Positions 28,574 through 38,780 of a stretch of DNA of 64,000 nucleotides are shown piece by piece. How positions within the stretch are numbered: the stretch's first letter is position 1; every line of letters starts with the position of its first letter. Below the pieces are notes generated by a model. It did not search any database and was not told where the DNA came from. It worked only from the letters and a program-made list of their open reading frames with translations. Source of the stretch: Stenotrophomonas aracearum (GTDB lineage Bacteria; Pseudomonadota; Gammaproteobacteria; Xanthomonadales; Xanthomonadaceae); NCBI RefSeq assembly GCF_031834615.1, contig NZ_CP115543.1:3235001-3299000 (forward strand), in the 5' to 3' direction. The position numbers and the translations under genes were made by a program.

Positions 28574-29568
28574 CAGCGGCGCCCGCGTTCCAGCTCGGCG
28601 ATGCGCTTGGTGTCCTCGCGCAGCGCGTCCATCAGCGCCACCATGTCGGCCGGCACCGGCGCGCTGTTGCGGATCGGCTCACCGGTGATCGGGTGGGCGA
28701 ACTCCAGCGTTTCCGCATGCAGCGCCTGGCGCTTGAAGCCGCGCAGCTGGGCCACCAGCTCGTCGCTGGCGCCCTTGGGCAGCTTCAGCGCGCCGCCGTA
28801 CAGCGAATCGCCCACGATGGCGTGCTTGAGGTGCGCCATGTGTACGCGGATCTGGTGGGTACGCCCGGTTTCCAGGCGGCATTCCAGCGCCGTGTGCGCG
28901 CGGAAGCGCTCACGCAGGCGGTAGTGGGTCACCGCGTCCTTGCCGTCTTCGCGCACCGCCATGCGGATGCGGTCGCGCGGGTGGCGGTCGATCGGCGCAT
29001 CGGCGGTACCGCCGGAGACCAGCGCGCCCACCACCACCGCCAGATATTGGCGGTGCACGTTGCGCGCGGCCAGCTGCTCCACCAACGCGGTCTGCGCCTG
29101 GATCGTGCGGGCCACCACCATCACCCCGCTGGTGTCCTTGTCCAGGCGGTGCACGATGCCCGCACGCGGCAGCACCGACAGGCCCGGGTCGCGGAACAGC
29201 AGCGCGTTGACCAGGGTGCCGCTCGGGTTGCCGGCGCCCGGGTGGACCACCAGCCCGACCGGCTTGTTGATCACGTAAACGTGTTCATCCTCGTACAGGA
29301 TGTCCAGCGGGATGTCCTCGGGCTCGGCGTGGGTCTGGGTGTCGAGCACGACATGCAGGCTGGCCACCTCGCCGCCGCGCACCGGGTCGCGGCCGCGCAC
29401 CGGGTTGCCGTCCAGCAGGACGTCGCCGGACTTGATCCACTCGGTCAGCTTGGACCGGGAAAACTCCGGGAACAGTTCGGCCAGCACGGCGTCGAAACGC
29501 CGCCCGGCGGCGGTATCAGGCACGGTGGCCTGGCGGTTGGAGTCGGTTTCAGAAGCGTTATCGGACAT
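28573..29568 (-). CDS. rluD: 23S rRNA pseudouridine synthase RluD
   Basis: Pseudouridine synthase for U1911/U1915/U1917 of 23S rRNA, helix 69. An N-terminal S4 RNA-binding domain ([20 protein letters not shown]) precedes the catalytic domain with [19 protein letters not shown], whose aspartate is the nucleophile, and the later [13 protein letters not shown]. Length is 331 residues from ATG 29568 (MSDNASETD); the frame extends 15 codons upstream without support. It is divergent from bamD and overlaps pgeF by one base; this three-gene arrangement is conserved in related bacteria. Confidence 0.93.
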   Translation of the reverse strand: MSDNASETDSNRQATVPDTAAGRRFDAVLAELFPEFSRSKLTEWIKSGDVLLDGNPVRGRDPVRGGEVASLHVVLDTQTHAEPEDIPLDILYEDEHVYVINKPVGLVVHPGAGNPSGTLVNALLFRDPGLSVLPRAGIVHRLDKDTSGVMVVARTIQAQTALVEQLAARNVHRQYLAVVVGALVSGGTADAPIDRHPRDRIRMAVREDGKDAVTHYRLRERFRAHTALECRLETGRTHQIRVHMAHLKHAIVGDSLYGGALKLPKGASDELVAQLRGFKRQALHAETLEFAHPITGEPIRNSAPVPADMVALMDALREDTKRIAELERGRR

Positions 29569-29684
29569 GGGGAGCACACCGCAGGAAGACAATTTTGGGG
29601 TCCGGGCGACCACTTTCAGTCGCAGGACAGGCCACTAGGCTATCATCGACCCTTCGTATTCCAGCCGCGTCCCGCCCTGACCCC

Positions 29685-30569
29685 ATGATCCGACGCTCTT
29701 CCCTGCTGTCCGCGCCCGTCCGCACCGCGGCCCTGATGCTGGTCCTGGCCCTTGTTTCCACCGGCTGCCACCGTGGCGCCAAGGGTGACAACCCGGAAGA
29801 AGGCCAGCCGGTCGAAACGATCTACGAAAAGAGCCACGGCCTGATGGAGAAAGGCAACTGGAGCGGGGCCGAGGCCACCTTCCGCCGCCTGATCGCCCAG
29901 TACCCGTATGGTCCGTACACCGAGCAGGCGATGATCGAAACCGCCTACGCCCAGTACAAGGCCGGCAAGCACGACGACGCGGTGTCCAGCATCGACCGCT
30001 TCATCCGTACCTATCCGACCCACCGCAACATCGCCTACATGTACTACCTGCGTGGCCTGGCCAACAGCAACCGCAACACGGTGTTCCTGCGCCGCGTGTG
30101 GTCGCTGGACCCGAGCCGCCGCGACCTGTCCACCCCGCGCCAGGCCTACTCCGACTTCAACATCGTGGTCGAGCGCTACCCCAACAGCCGCTACGCCGCC
30201 GACGCGCGCAGCCGCATGCTGGAGCTGCGCGACGTGTTCGCCCAGCACGAGCTGGACAACGCCCTGTATTACCTGCGCCGCGAGGCCTACGTCTCGGCCG
30301 CCGGCCGCGCCAACTACCTGCTGGAAACCTACCCCCAGAGCGCGTTCCAGTACGACGCCGTGGCCGCCCTCGGTGAGGCCTACACCCACCTGGGCAACAA
30401 GACCCTGGCCGACGACGCGCGCCGCGTGCTGGAGCTGAACCAGCCGGAGCACCCGTGGCTGCAGGGCAACTGGCCGAAGTACCCGTGGATGGTGCGCAAG
30501 CTGAACCCGTTCGCCGGCGAGAAGTCCGCCAGCACCGGCCAGCGCAACGCGACCATGAACCGCCGTTGA
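29685..30569 (+). CDS. bamD: Outer membrane assembly lipoprotein BamD
   Basis: Essential lipoprotein of the BAM complex that inserts beta-barrel proteins in the outer membrane. The signal peptide ends in the lipobox LVSTGC. The mature part is a TPR array: YEKSHGLMEKGNWSGAEATF, AQYKAGKHDDAVSSIDRFI and DFNIVVERYPNSRYAADA are recognisable helix pairs of BamD/ComL. Length is 294 residues. ATG 29685 starts the signal peptide directly. A strong terminator follows. Confidence 0.94.
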   Translation: MIRRSSLLSAPVRTAALMLVLALVSTGCHRGAKGDNPEEGQPVETIYEKSHGLMEKGNWSGAEATFRRLIAQYPYGPYTEQAMIETAYAQYKAGKHDDAVSSIDRFIRTYPTHRNIAYMYYLRGLANSNRNTVFLRRVWSLDPSRRDLSTPRQAYSDFNIVVERYPNSRYAADARSRMLELRDVFAQHELDNALYYLRREAYVSAAGRANYLLETYPQSAFQYDAVAALGEAYTHLGNKTLADDARRVLELNQPEHPWLQGNWPKYPWMVRKLNPFAGEKSASTGQRNATMNRR

Positions 30570-30593
30570 TTCCAGCGGCCGGTTGAAACGAAG

Positions 30594-30620
30594 AAGGGTC
30601 CCTTGCGGGACCCTTTTTTG
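30594..30620 (+). terminator. Rho-independent terminator of bamD
   Basis: AAGGGTCCC (30594-30602), loop TTGC, GGGACCCTT (30607-30615) and then a T-run. A textbook intrinsic terminator. Confidence 0.92.
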
Positions 30621-30631
30621 TTGCATGGGAA

Positions 30632-31021
30632 TCAGTGGGCGAAACTGCCTGGCCCATCTTCGGTGCGCGTGATGATCGAGCTCACCCGCCCCTGGTCGTC
30701 CATCTGCGTCGAGAACGGTGCCAGCATCACGTGCCGGGGCCATTCCAGCTCGTAGTCCGGCCGGGGCTCGGCCTGCCTCAGGATGCCTCCCCCGGCGACA
30801 ACCGTGAATGGCAAACGCGATCCGGTGGAGTAGTCGGCCGGAGGAATCACCGCCGGTGCGTGCCAGGCAGGCACGTTGGTCACCGACACCGGGACTGGCG
30901 TGGAAAAGGACACGAGAAATCGACCGTGCCGGGTTGAACCCTCGATAGGCAGGTGTCCGGTCTCGACAAACTGCTTCGGGGATACGGGGCGCGGGTTCGC
31001 CGGGACGTCGGAAACGGGCAT
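30632..31021 (-). CDS. Hypothetical protein, 129 aa
   Basis: No family recognised. Soluble-looking, proline-rich (PVPVSVTNVPAWHAPAVIPP), with no signal peptide or membrane segment. GGAG lies about 10 bp before the ATG. It converges on the bamD terminator and lies 68 bp downstream of nadE in the same direction. Being alone in a short gap between conserved genes, it could be real or spurious; codon use resembles the neighbours. Confidence 0.5.
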   Translation of the reverse strand: MPVSDVPANPRPVSPKQFVETGHLPIEGSTRHGRFLVSFSTPVPVSVTNVPAWHAPAVIPPADYSTGSRLPFTVVAGGGILRQAEPRPDYELEWPRHVMLAPFSTQMDDQGRVSSIITRTEDGPGSFAH

Positions 31022-31089
31022 GCAGCAGGCTCCAGTGAGAGGAACCCCTGACTTTATCCAGCCTCCGCCGAGCCGCTTTCGCGTTTCGC

Positions 31090-32724
31090 TCAGCCCTTGT
31101 AGCCGTTGGTGATCGGATAGCGCCGCTCACGCCCAAACGCGCGGCGCGAGACCTTCGGCCCCGGTGCGGCCTGGTGGCGCTTCCACTCGCTGGTGCGTAC
31201 CAGGCGCAGCACGCGGTCGACCACCTCGGCGGCATAGCCTGCGGCCACGATTTCCTCGCGCGACTGCTCCTGGTCCACATAACGGTACAGAATGCCGTCC
31301 AGCACGTCGTAGGCCGGCAGCGAGTCCTGGTCGGTCTGGTTGGCACGCAGCTCGGCCGATGGCGGGCGCGAGATCACCGCCGGCGGAATCACCGGGGCGC
31401 CGCCGACCGTGTTGCGCCACTTGGACAGGCCGAATACTTCCGTCTTGTACAGGTCCTTCAACGGCGCGTAGCCACCGCACATGTCGCCGTAGATGGTGGC
31501 GTAACCCACCGCGTACTCGCTCTTGTTGCCGGTGGTCAGCAGCAGCCCGCCGAACTTGTTGGACAGCGCCATCAGGATCACGCCGCGCGCGCGCGACTGC
31601 AGGTTCTCTTCGGTAACATCCGCTGCCTGGCCTTCGAACATCGGGCCCAGCGCGGTCATCAGGCCTTCGAAGACCGGCTCGATCGACACCGCTTCCAGCT
31701 TCACGCCCAGCGCGCGGCACTGCTCGGCGGCCAGGTCGTTGGACATGTCCGCCGTGTAGCGCGACGGCAGCCGCACCGCCGTGACGTTGTCCGCGCCCAG
31801 CGCATCCACCGCCATCGCCAGCACCAGCGCCGAGTCGATGCCGCCGGACAGGCCCAGCCACACCTTCTTGAAACCATTCTTGCCGCAGTAATCGCGAATG
31901 CCCCGGGTGACCGCGCGCCAAGCCAGCGCGTCCATGCTTTCGTCGCCGTCGTCCATCCACTCGCGCGGCAGGAAGCGGCGGCTCTCGGCGTCGTAGTCCA
32001 CTACCAGCCACTGGTCGGTAAAGGCCGCCGCCGCCGGGTGCACGGTGCCGTCGCCATCGGCCACGACCGAGGCGCCGTCGAAGGTCAGCGCATCCTGCCC
32101 GCCCACCATGTTCACGTACAGCAGCGCCGCACCGCTTTCGCGGGTTCGCTCGGCCAGCAGCGCATCGCGCTGGGCGTGCTTGCCGCGCTCATAGGGCGAG
32201 GCGTTGGGAATCACCACCAGCTCGGCGCCATTGCGCACGGTGTCGGCCAGCGGTTCGGGGAACCACAGGTCCTCGCAGACCAGCACGCCCACCGGCACGC
32301 CCTTCAGCTCGAACACGCAGCTGCCGCCATCCGGGTCGATGTCGAAGTAGCGGCGCTCGTCGAATACCGCGTAGTTGGGCAGCTCGCGCTTGCGGTAGGT
32401 GTGCAGCACCTTGCCGTCGCGCAGCACGCTGGCCGCGTTGTACACCACCGCCCCGGTGGCCTCGGGCCAGCCGACCACCGCGGTGATGCCCTTGGTGCTG
32501 GCCGCAATGCGGGCCATGGCCTGCTGGCAGTCGTACAGGAAGCGCGGGCGCAGCAGCAGGTCTTCCGGCGGGTAGCCGCTGATCGCCAGTTCCGGGAACA
32601 CCACCAGCTCCGCCCCGAACTCATCGCGCGCCTCGGCGATCATCTCGATGATGGTGTCGGTATTGCGCTCGACCGCCCCCACCGGGAAATCGAACTGAGC
32701 CATCGCAATGCGGATCGAGGTCAT
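31090..32724 (-). CDS. nadE: Glutamine-dependent NAD+ synthetase
   Basis: Makes NAD+ from deamido-NAD+, ATP and glutamine. The N-terminal nitrilase-fold amidase has the Glu-Lys-Cys triad in VFPELAISGYPPEDLL, YRKRELPNY and VLVCEDLWFPE. The C-terminal synthetase has the ATP loop LSGGIDSAL at about 291-298 and later KSEYAVGYATIYGDMCGG. Length is 544 residues from ATG 32724 (MTSIRIAMAQ), the usual beginning of the amidase domain; the frame runs 65 codons further upstream through a repeat-rich gap and should not be used. Confidence 0.94.
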   Translation of the reverse strand: MTSIRIAMAQFDFPVGAVERNTDTIIEMIAEARDEFGAELVVFPELAISGYPPEDLLLRPRFLYDCQQAMARIAASTKGITAVVGWPEATGAVVYNAASVLRDGKVLHTYRKRELPNYAVFDERRYFDIDPDGGSCVFELKGVPVGVLVCEDLWFPEPLADTVRNGAELVVIPNASPYERGKHAQRDALLAERTRESGAALLYVNMVGGQDALTFDGASVVADGDGTVHPAAAAFTDQWLVVDYDAESRRFLPREWMDDGDESMDALAWRAVTRGIRDYCGKNGFKKVWLGLSGGIDSALVLAMAVDALGADNVTAVRLPSRYTADMSNDLAAEQCRALGVKLEAVSIEPVFEGLMTALGPMFEGQAADVTEENLQSRARGVILMALSNKFGGLLLTTGNKSEYAVGYATIYGDMCGGYAPLKDLYKTEVFGLSKWRNTVGGAPVIPPAVISRPPSAELRANQTDQDSLPAYDVLDGILYRYVDQEQSREEIVAAGYAAEVVDRVLRLVRTSEWKRHQAAPGPKVSRRAFGRERRYPITNGYKG

Positions 32725-32800
32725 GGGTGCGGCCTGTGGATGCAGTGACCCATTGTAACGCTGGTGGTTTAACCGGGACGAACGGTGTCGGACCGCCTGG

Positions 32801-32822
32801 GTCGGCCAACGGCCGACGCTAC
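32801..32822. repeat. SMAG-type palindrome
   Basis: GTCGGCC/GGCCGAC stem followed by GCTAC; minus-strand GTAG element upstream of nadE. Confidence 0.6.
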
Positions 32823-32870
32823 CAGCGCACAGGGACCATCGCCGTAGGCCGGGCCAAACAGGAATCATCG

Positions 32871-32892
32871 GTAGCGCCGGCCGTTGGCCGGC
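32871..32892. repeat. SMAG-type palindrome
   Basis: GTAGC followed by GCCGGCC/GGCCGGC; plus-strand element, inverted relative to the one at 32801-32822, 48 bp away. Confidence 0.6.
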
Positions 32893-32915
32893 CCAGGCGG
32901 TGCCGGCCGCAGAAA

Positions 32916-32945
32916 GCAAAACGCCGCCCGAAGGCGGCGTTTTGC
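32916..32945 (-). terminator. Terminator of sucCD
   Basis: A perfect 13-bp stem, GCAAAACGCCGCC (32916-32928) and its complement (32933-32945), loop CGAA. The minus strand runs into TTTTGC. It lies 31 bp past the sucD stop. Confidence 0.88.
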
Positions 32946-32953
32946 GCGGTACC

Positions 32954-32975
32954 AGCCGACGACAGTCGGCGCTAC
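32954..32975. repeat. SMAG-type palindrome
   Basis: GCCGAC/GTCGGC stem followed by GCTAC, one base from the sucD stop codon. Confidence 0.55.
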
Positions 32976-32976
32976 C

Positions 32977-33852
32977 TTATTTCACCAGCTTTGCGATGGC
33001 GGCGCCCAGGTCGCCCGGGGAGCGGACGGTGACAACACCGGCGGCTTCCATGGCGGCGAACTTGCCTTCTGCCGTGCCCTTGCCGCCCGATGCGATCGCA
33101 CCGGCGTGGCCCATGCGCTTGCCGGCCGGAGCCGAGGCGCCCGCGATGAAACCGACAACCGGCTTCTTCACGTGGTTCTTGATGTACTCGGCACCGGCTT
33201 CTTCAGCGTCGCCGCCGATTTCGCCAACCATGATGATGCCTTCGGTCTGCGGGTCTTCGTTGAACAGCTTGAGGCAGTCAACGAAGTTCAGGCCGTTGAT
33301 CGGGTCGCCGCCGATACCGATGCAGGTCGACTGGCCCAGGCCCACTTCCGTGGTCTGCTTGACCGCTTCATAGGTCAGGGTGCCCGAACGCGACACGATG
33401 CCGATCTTGCCCGGCTTGTGGATGTGGCCCGGCATGATGCCGATCTTGCACTCGCCCGGGGTGATCACGCCGGGGCAGTTCGGCCCGATCAGCACGGTGT
33501 CCGGATGCGAACGGGTCAGCACGTTCTTCACGCGCAGCATGTCCAGCACCGGAATGCCTTCGGTGATGCACACGATGACCTTGATGCCGGCAGCCGCAGC
33601 TTCCAGGATCGCGTCAGCCGCGTACGGCGGCGGGACGTAGATGACCGACGCATTGGCGCCGGTGCTCTGCACCGCATCGGCCACGGTGTTGAACACCGGC
33701 AGGTCGATATGGGTGGTGCCGCCCTTGCCCGGCGTCACGCCGCCAACGACCTGGGTGCCGTACTCGATCATCTGAGTGGCGTGGAAGGTGCCCTGCTGGC
33801 CGGTGAAGCCCTGCACGATCACCTTGGTGTTCTTATTGATCAAAACAGACAT
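32977..33852 (-). CDS. sucD: Succinyl-CoA synthetase alpha subunit
   Basis: Alpha subunit of the TCA-cycle enzyme converting succinyl-CoA to succinate with nucleotide triphosphate formation. It starts [17 protein letters not shown] (CoA-binding Rossmann part) and contains [20 protein letters not shown]. The active-site histidine that becomes phosphorylated is in [15 protein letters not shown]. Length of 291 residues is normal. AAGGA 7 bp before the ATG fits. It is 21 bp downstream of sucC. Confidence 0.96.
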   Translation of the reverse strand: MSVLINKNTKVIVQGFTGQQGTFHATQMIEYGTQVVGGVTPGKGGTTHIDLPVFNTVADAVQSTGANASVIYVPPPYAADAILEAAAAGIKVIVCITEGIPVLDMLRVKNVLTRSHPDTVLIGPNCPGVITPGECKIGIMPGHIHKPGKIGIVSRSGTLTYEAVKQTTEVGLGQSTCIGIGGDPINGLNFVDCLKLFNEDPQTEGIIMVGEIGGDAEEAGAEYIKNHVKKPVVGFIAGASAPAGKRMGHAGAIASGGKGTAEGKFAAMEAAGVVTVRSPGDLGAAIAKLVK

Positions 33853-33873
33853 TGTTTTTCCTTCGGTGTCGGA

Positions 33874-35043
33874 TCAGGCGGCGTTCTTGACAGCTTCGAC
33901 GACCTTCTTGGCACCGTCGTTGATGTTGTCAGCCGGGATGATGGCCATGCCGCTGTCGCGCAGCAGCTGCTTGCCTTCTTCCACGTTGGTGCCTTCCAGG
34001 CGCACCACGACCGGAACCTTGACGCCCACTTCCTTGACCGCGGCGATGATGCCTTCGGCGATCATGTCGCAGCGGACGATGCCGCCGAAGATGTTGACGA
34101 AGATGCCTTCGACCTTGTCCGAGGACAGGATCAGCTTGAACGCTTCAATGACGCGCTGCTTGTTCGCACCGCCGCCCACGTCCAGGAAGTTCGCCGGCTC
34201 GCCGCCGTTGAGCTTGATCACGTCCATGGTGGCCATGGCCAGGCCTGCGCCGTTGACCATGCAGCCGATGTTGCCGTCCATGGTGACGTAGTTGATGTCC
34301 AGCTCCGAAGCGGTCACTTCGGTTTCGTCTTCCTGGGTCTTGTCGCGCATGGCGACCAGGGCCTTCTGACGGAACGCGGCGTTGTCGTCGCTGTCGAACT
34401 TGCCATCCAGCGCGTACAGGTTGCCGTCGTCCAGGATGGCCAGCGGGTTGATTTCAACCAGCGCCAGGTCCTTTTCGTTGAACAGGCGGTACAGGTTCAC
34501 CATGATGCTGGCGAACTGGCCGGCCTGCTTGGCGGTCAGGCCGAGCTTGAAGCCGAAATCGCGGCCGTGGTAACCCTGCACGCCTTCAACGAAATCAACG
34601 TTGAGCGAGTGGATCAGCTCCGGGGTTTCAGCAGCAACCTGCTCGATCTCCACGCCGCCTTCCGAAGAGGCGATGTAGGTGATGGTCTTGGTGCCACGGT
34701 CGACCAGCACCGACAGGTACAGTTCCTTGACGATCTCACCGGCGGTGGTCACCAGCACCAGGTTGACCGGCAGTTCAACGCCCGCGGTCTGGTAGGTGGC
34801 CATCTTGGTGCCGAGCATCTTGGCCGCAGCGGCCTTGACGTCGTCGGTGGTCTTGCAGAACTTGACGCCGCCAGCCTTGCCGCGACCGCCCGCATGGATC
34901 TGCGCCTTCACCATCCAGGGGCCCTGGCCCAGGGAGTTGGCCGCTTCGACCGCTTCATCGGGAGTCGCTGCGACCTTGCCGGCCGGGACCGGAATGCCGT
35001 ACTCGGCAAGCAGCTGTTTTGACTGGTATTCGTGGAAATTCAT
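33874..35043 (-). CDS. sucC: Succinyl-CoA synthetase beta subunit
   Basis: Beta subunit, carrying the ATP-grasp domain. It starts [20 protein letters not shown] and has [24 protein letters not shown] and [11 protein letters not shown], the expected nucleotide-binding and metal-binding stretches. Length is 389 residues. It is co-transcribed with sucD and divergent from pilS across 276 bp, an arrangement typical of Xanthomonadaceae. Confidence 0.96.
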   Translation of the reverse strand: MNFHEYQSKQLLAEYGIPVPAGKVAATPDEAVEAANSLGQGPWMVKAQIHAGGRGKAGGVKFCKTTDDVKAAAAKMLGTKMATYQTAGVELPVNLVLVTTAGEIVKELYLSVLVDRGTKTITYIASSEGGVEIEQVAAETPELIHSLNVDFVEGVQGYHGRDFGFKLGLTAKQAGQFASIMVNLYRLFNEKDLALVEINPLAILDDGNLYALDGKFDSDDNAAFRQKALVAMRDKTQEDETEVTASELDINYVTMDGNIGCMVNGAGLAMATMDVIKLNGGEPANFLDVGGGANKQRVIEAFKLILSSDKVEGIFVNIFGGIVRCDMIAEGIIAAVKEVGVKVPVVVRLEGTNVEEGKQLLRDSGMAIIPADNINDGAKKVVEAVKNAA

Positions 35044-35260
35044 GCGTCACCGTGGGAATAGGAACGACCGCACGCACGGACCGCGGCGGGCCCACTATTG
35101 TGGACGACCCAGCCGCGTGGCGCAAAGACACGGGCCCCCAGCAGCCGCCCCGGCCAGTTTTCCAACGCCATTCAGGCAGTTGCGAGGCCCACCCGGGCCG
35201 CCCCCCGGGGTCGTGAATGGGCAAACTGCGCAGGAACCGGCCATACTGGCCAAACCATCG

Positions 35261-35283
35261 GTAGAGCCGGGCCCTGCCCGGCT
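35261..35283. repeat. SMAG-type palindrome
   Basis: GTAGAGCCGGGC / GCCCGGCT in the sucC-pilS gap, 37 bp before the pilS start. Confidence 0.65.
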
Positions 35284-35319
35284 GGACCACCACCCGACAG
35301 CCAGAAGGGGAGTTCCGGC

Positions 35320-36933
35320 GTGTCACCCAGCGCTTCACTGATCGACCGCATCGAGTCCCTGCCGAAGCGGGAGCTGTACTTCTTCGCCCTGTACCGGGTG
35401 CTGATCGCCGCGGTCATCGCCGCGCTGCTGTTCAGCCCGTTGAGCGGCCTGGTGGGCGAGTCCAGCCATCCGGAACTGGCCGGCGTGGTCAGCGTGGGCT
35501 ATCTGGTGGTCTCCCTGCTGATCCTCATGGTCGGCCGCAACGATCGCTGGCTGCGCCGCACCGTGGTCACCAGCCTGCTCATCGACATCGTCGCCACCGT
35601 GCTGCTGGCCCATGCCCTGCCCGGCGCCAGCGCCGGCCTGTCCATGGCCTTGCTGTTCAACATCGCCGCCGCCGCCACCCTGCTGCCGCTGTCCTGGGGC
35701 ATGGGACTGGCCTTCATTGCCGGTGCGGCCACCGCCGGCGGCTACGTCTGGAACCTGCTGGAAACCGGCGAGCCCACCCGCACCTTGGCCGAGCTGGCCA
35801 TGTTCATCACCAGCTTCCTGGCCCTGGCCTTCGTCAGCTACCAGGTGGGCAACCGCGCCCGCCGCAACCAGCAGCTGGCCAACCAGCGCGGCGACGAAGT
35901 GGCCAACCTGTTCCAGATCAACGAGCTGATCATCCGCCGCATGCGCACCGGCGTGCTGGTGGTGGACGCGGCCAACCGCATCACCCTGGCCAACGAAGCG
36001 GCCTCCACCCTGATTGGCGACAACGAAGGCAACAGCGGCACCGGCCAGCTCGAGCTGGGCAGCGCCGCCCCCGACCTCAGCCGCCGCCTGCAGCGCTGGC
36101 GCAACGGCTGGAGCAACGAAGAAACCCCGCTGCAGCTCTCGCCCGACCAGCCCGAAGTGCAGCCCCGCTTCGCCCGCCTGCTGGCCGGCAGCGACCTCAC
36201 CATCATCTTCCTGGACGACTCCAGCGTGGTCTCGCGGCGCGCCGAGTCGCTCACCCTCTCGGCCATGGGCCGGTTCTCGGCCAGCCTGGCCCATGAGATC
36301 CGCAACCCGCTGGCCGCGATCAACTACGCCGCCCAGCTGCTGGAAGAGTCCACCGCCATCGGCGACACCGACCGCCGCCTGCTGCAGATCATCCACCAGC
36401 AGTGCCAGCGCACCAACGGCATCGTCGAAAGCGTGCTCGGCCTGGCCCGGCGCGAGCGGGCCAACCCGGAAAACCTGGACCTGGCCGCCTTCGTGCGCCG
36501 CTTCGTACTGGAGTACAAGCAGAGCCTGACCCTGGAAACGGACAGCATCGAACCGATCATCAACGAATCGTCCGTGCATGGCCTGGTCGACCCGCGCCAC
36601 CTGCACCAGATCCTCACCGTGCTGGTCCACAACGCCCTCAAGTACGGCCGCACCGGCCAGGATCCGGCCCGGGTGCGCCTGCGCGTGGCCCGCCAGGACC
36701 GCTCGGCGGTGATCGACGTGATGGACCGCGGCCCGGGCATTCCTGAAAGCGTGGCCCAGCAGCTGTTCCGGCCGTTCTTCACCACCTCCGAACACGGCAC
36801 CGGGCTGGGCCTCTACATCGCGCGCGAACTGTGCCGCGCCAACCAGGCCAGCCTGGAATATGTGTCCGTCCCGGCCGGCGGCGCGTGCTTCCGGCTGGTT
36901 CTGCTGGGCCCGCACACAATGCTGCCGCAATGA
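35320..36933 (+). CDS. pilS: Sensor histidine kinase PilS
   Basis: Membrane sensor kinase that, with PilR, controls type IV pilin transcription. The N-terminal half has about six hydrophobic segments; a linker with a PAS-like region follows (MRTGVLVVDAANRITLANEAA). Then come the phosphoacceptor helix ASLAHEIRNPLAAI (H325) and a kinase core with NALKYG, MDRGPGIP and GTGLGLYIA. A GTG start at 35320 is chosen because GGGGAG lies 7 bp upstream and the protein then begins just before the first membrane helix. The frame is open further upstream but crosses a SMAG repeat. Length is 537 residues. Confidence 0.9.
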   Translation: MSPSASLIDRIESLPKRELYFFALYRVLIAAVIAALLFSPLSGLVGESSHPELAGVVSVGYLVVSLLILMVGRNDRWLRRTVVTSLLIDIVATVLLAHALPGASAGLSMALLFNIAAAATLLPLSWGMGLAFIAGAATAGGYVWNLLETGEPTRTLAELAMFITSFLALAFVSYQVGNRARRNQQLANQRGDEVANLFQINELIIRRMRTGVLVVDAANRITLANEAASTLIGDNEGNSGTGQLELGSAAPDLSRRLQRWRNGWSNEETPLQLSPDQPEVQPRFARLLAGSDLTIIFLDDSSVVSRRAESLTLSAMGRFSASLAHEIRNPLAAINYAAQLLEESTAIGDTDRRLLQIIHQQCQRTNGIVESVLGLARRERANPENLDLAAFVRRFVLEYKQSLTLETDSIEPIINESSVHGLVDPRHLHQILTVLVHNALKYGRTGQDPARVRLRVARQDRSAVIDVMDRGPGIPESVAQQLFRPFFTTSEHGTGLGLYIARELCRANQASLEYVSVPAGGACFRLVLLGPHTMLPQ

Positions 36934-36997
36934 CGCGCTACCCTGCAGGCGTCAAGTATTTGTCGTTATCAACCGCTCTCGGCTATCTTCCCCCCAT

Positions 36998-38383
36998 ATG
37001 AACGAAAACCGCAGCGCCCTGGTCGTAGACGACGAACGCGACATCCGCGAACTGCTGGTACTGACCCTGGGCCGCATGGGCCTGCGCATCAGCACCGCAG
37101 CCAACCTCGCCGAAGCGCGCGAGCTGCTGGCCAGCAACCCCTACGACCTGTGCATCACCGACATGCGGCTGCCCGACGGCAACGGCATCGAGCTGGTCAC
37201 CGAGATCGCCCAGAACTACCCGCGCACCCCGGTGGCCATGATCACCGCCTTCGGCAGCATGGACCTCGCGGTGGAAGCACTGAAGGCCGGCGCGTTCGAC
37301 TTTGTCAGCAAGCCGGTGGACATCGCCGTGCTGCGCGGTCTGGTCAAGCACGCGCTGGAACTCAACAACACCGAACGCCCCGCCCCGCCGCCGCTCACCA
37401 GCGACACCACTGCCCGCCTGCTCGGCGAATCGATCGCAATGGACGGCCTGCGCGCCACCATCAGCAAGGTCGCGCGCAGCCAGGCGCCGGTCTACATCCT
37501 GGGCGAATCGGGCGTGGGCAAGGAACTGGTGGCACGCACCATCCACGACCAGAGCGCACGCGCCTCCGGCCCGTTCGTGCCGGTCAACTGCGGCGCCATT
37601 CCGTCCGAGCTGATGGAAAGCGAGTTCTTCGGCCACAAGAAGGGCAGCTTCAGCGGCGCGCATGCCGACAAGCCCGGCCTGTTCCAGGCCGCGCACGGCG
37701 GCACGTTGTTCCTGGACGAAGTAGCCGAACTGCCGCTGCAGATGCAGGTGAAGCTGCTGCGCGCGATCCAGGAAAAGTCGATCCGCCCGGTGGGTTCGGC
37801 GACGGAAGTGGCGGTGGATGTGCGCATTCTTTCGGCCACGCACAAGGACCTGGGCGACCTGGTGGAAGACGGGCGCTTCCGGCATGACCTGTATTACCGC
37901 ATCAATGTGATTGAGCTGCGGGTGCCGCCGCTGCGCGAGCGCCGTAGTGATCTGCCGCAGTTGGCCGCTTCGATTCTTGCCCGCTTGGCGCGTACGCATG
38001 GCCGCCCTACCCCGCTGCTGGCGCCATCGGCGCTGGAAGCGATGGGCACGTATCACTTCCCCGGCAACGTGCGCGAGCTGGAGAACATTCTGGAGCGTGC
38101 GCTTGCCTTGGCCGAGGGCGACAGTATTGGCGCGGGCGACCTGCGCCTGCCGCAGCCGGGCGCTGCGCGGCAGACCGGTGCGGCGGTTGCGCACCATGAA
38201 GAGGCCGTGGTGGATCTACCTGCGGGCAGTGGTGCGCTGCCTTCGTACATCGAGCAGATGGAACGCACTGCGATCCAGAAGGCACTGGAAGAGAACCGCT
38301 GGAACAAGACCAAGACGGCCGCGCAGCTGGGGATTACGTTCCGGGCGCTGCGGTACAAGTTGAAGAAGTTGGGGATGGATTGA
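36998..38383 (+). CDS. pilR: Sigma-54 response regulator PilR
   Basis: Activator of sigma-54 pilin promoters. The receiver domain has phospho-acceptor D55 (ITDMRLPDGNGIE). The AAA+ domain has Walker A GESGVGKE at 169-176, and the sigma-54 contact loop reads GSFSGA at 216-221, where GAFTGA is the general consensus. The C-terminal Fis-type helix-turn-helix contains NKTKTAAQLGITFRALRYKL. Length is 461 residues. Start ATG 36998 (MNENRSALVVDDE) lies 64 bp after pilS. Its likely targets, two pilin promoters, are about 25 kb away beyond the rhs island. Confidence 0.94.
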   Translation: MNENRSALVVDDERDIRELLVLTLGRMGLRISTAANLAEARELLASNPYDLCITDMRLPDGNGIELVTEIAQNYPRTPVAMITAFGSMDLAVEALKAGAFDFVSKPVDIAVLRGLVKHALELNNTERPAPPPLTSDTTARLLGESIAMDGLRATISKVARSQAPVYILGESGVGKELVARTIHDQSARASGPFVPVNCGAIPSELMESEFFGHKKGSFSGAHADKPGLFQAAHGGTLFLDEVAELPLQMQVKLLRAIQEKSIRPVGSATEVAVDVRILSATHKDLGDLVEDGRFRHDLYYRINVIELRVPPLRERRSDLPQLAASILARLARTHGRPTPLLAPSALEAMGTYHFPGNVRELENILERALALAEGDSIGAGDLRLPQPGAARQTGAAVAHHEEAVVDLPAGSGALPSYIEQMERTAIQKALEENRWNKTKTAAQLGITFRALRYKLKKLGMD

Positions 38384-38421
38384 GGGAAGCGGTGGAGTGT
38401 TGCGCCGCTTAGCACCGCGCA

Positions 38422-38567
38422 TGACACGCGTGGCGTGTCACTACCCCTGCCACGGTCGAACCGCGTAGCGACACGCCATGCGTGTCCCGCGCAATGCCCG
38501 ATTCCGCGCAAACGAACCGCCATCGCACCACCTGACACCCCGCTGGACACGCGCGGCGTGTCCCTAC
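38422..38567. repeat. Cluster of three SMAG palindromes
   Basis: Elements at 38422-38444 (minus), 38465-38486 (plus) and 38545-38567 (minus), all with GACACGC/GCGTGTC-type stems. They lie just after pilR, at the left edge of the island. The rest of 38384-38780 shows no gene. Confidence 0.65.
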
Positions 38568-38780
38568 GCAACAAACCGCATGACGTGTACAACCCGTCCT
38601 GACCGCAACTCCGTCGCACTTTCGCAAAAACCCGTGCTGCTTGCGTCACGTGTTAGGCAATGCCTATCGAAACCCGCAAAACCAACAGAAACAATCAACT
38701 AGTCATCCAACGCATCGCCGCGCAAGGTGTGCCACGGAGCTTCAAATCTCCTAGTGGATGCAAAATTATGGAAGTCCCAT

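Noticed and set aside
38422..38567. CRISPR-like array
   Set aside because: The repeated units are palindromic GTAG elements in alternating orientation with unequal spacing and also occur singly elsewhere; no constant direct repeat or cas gene.
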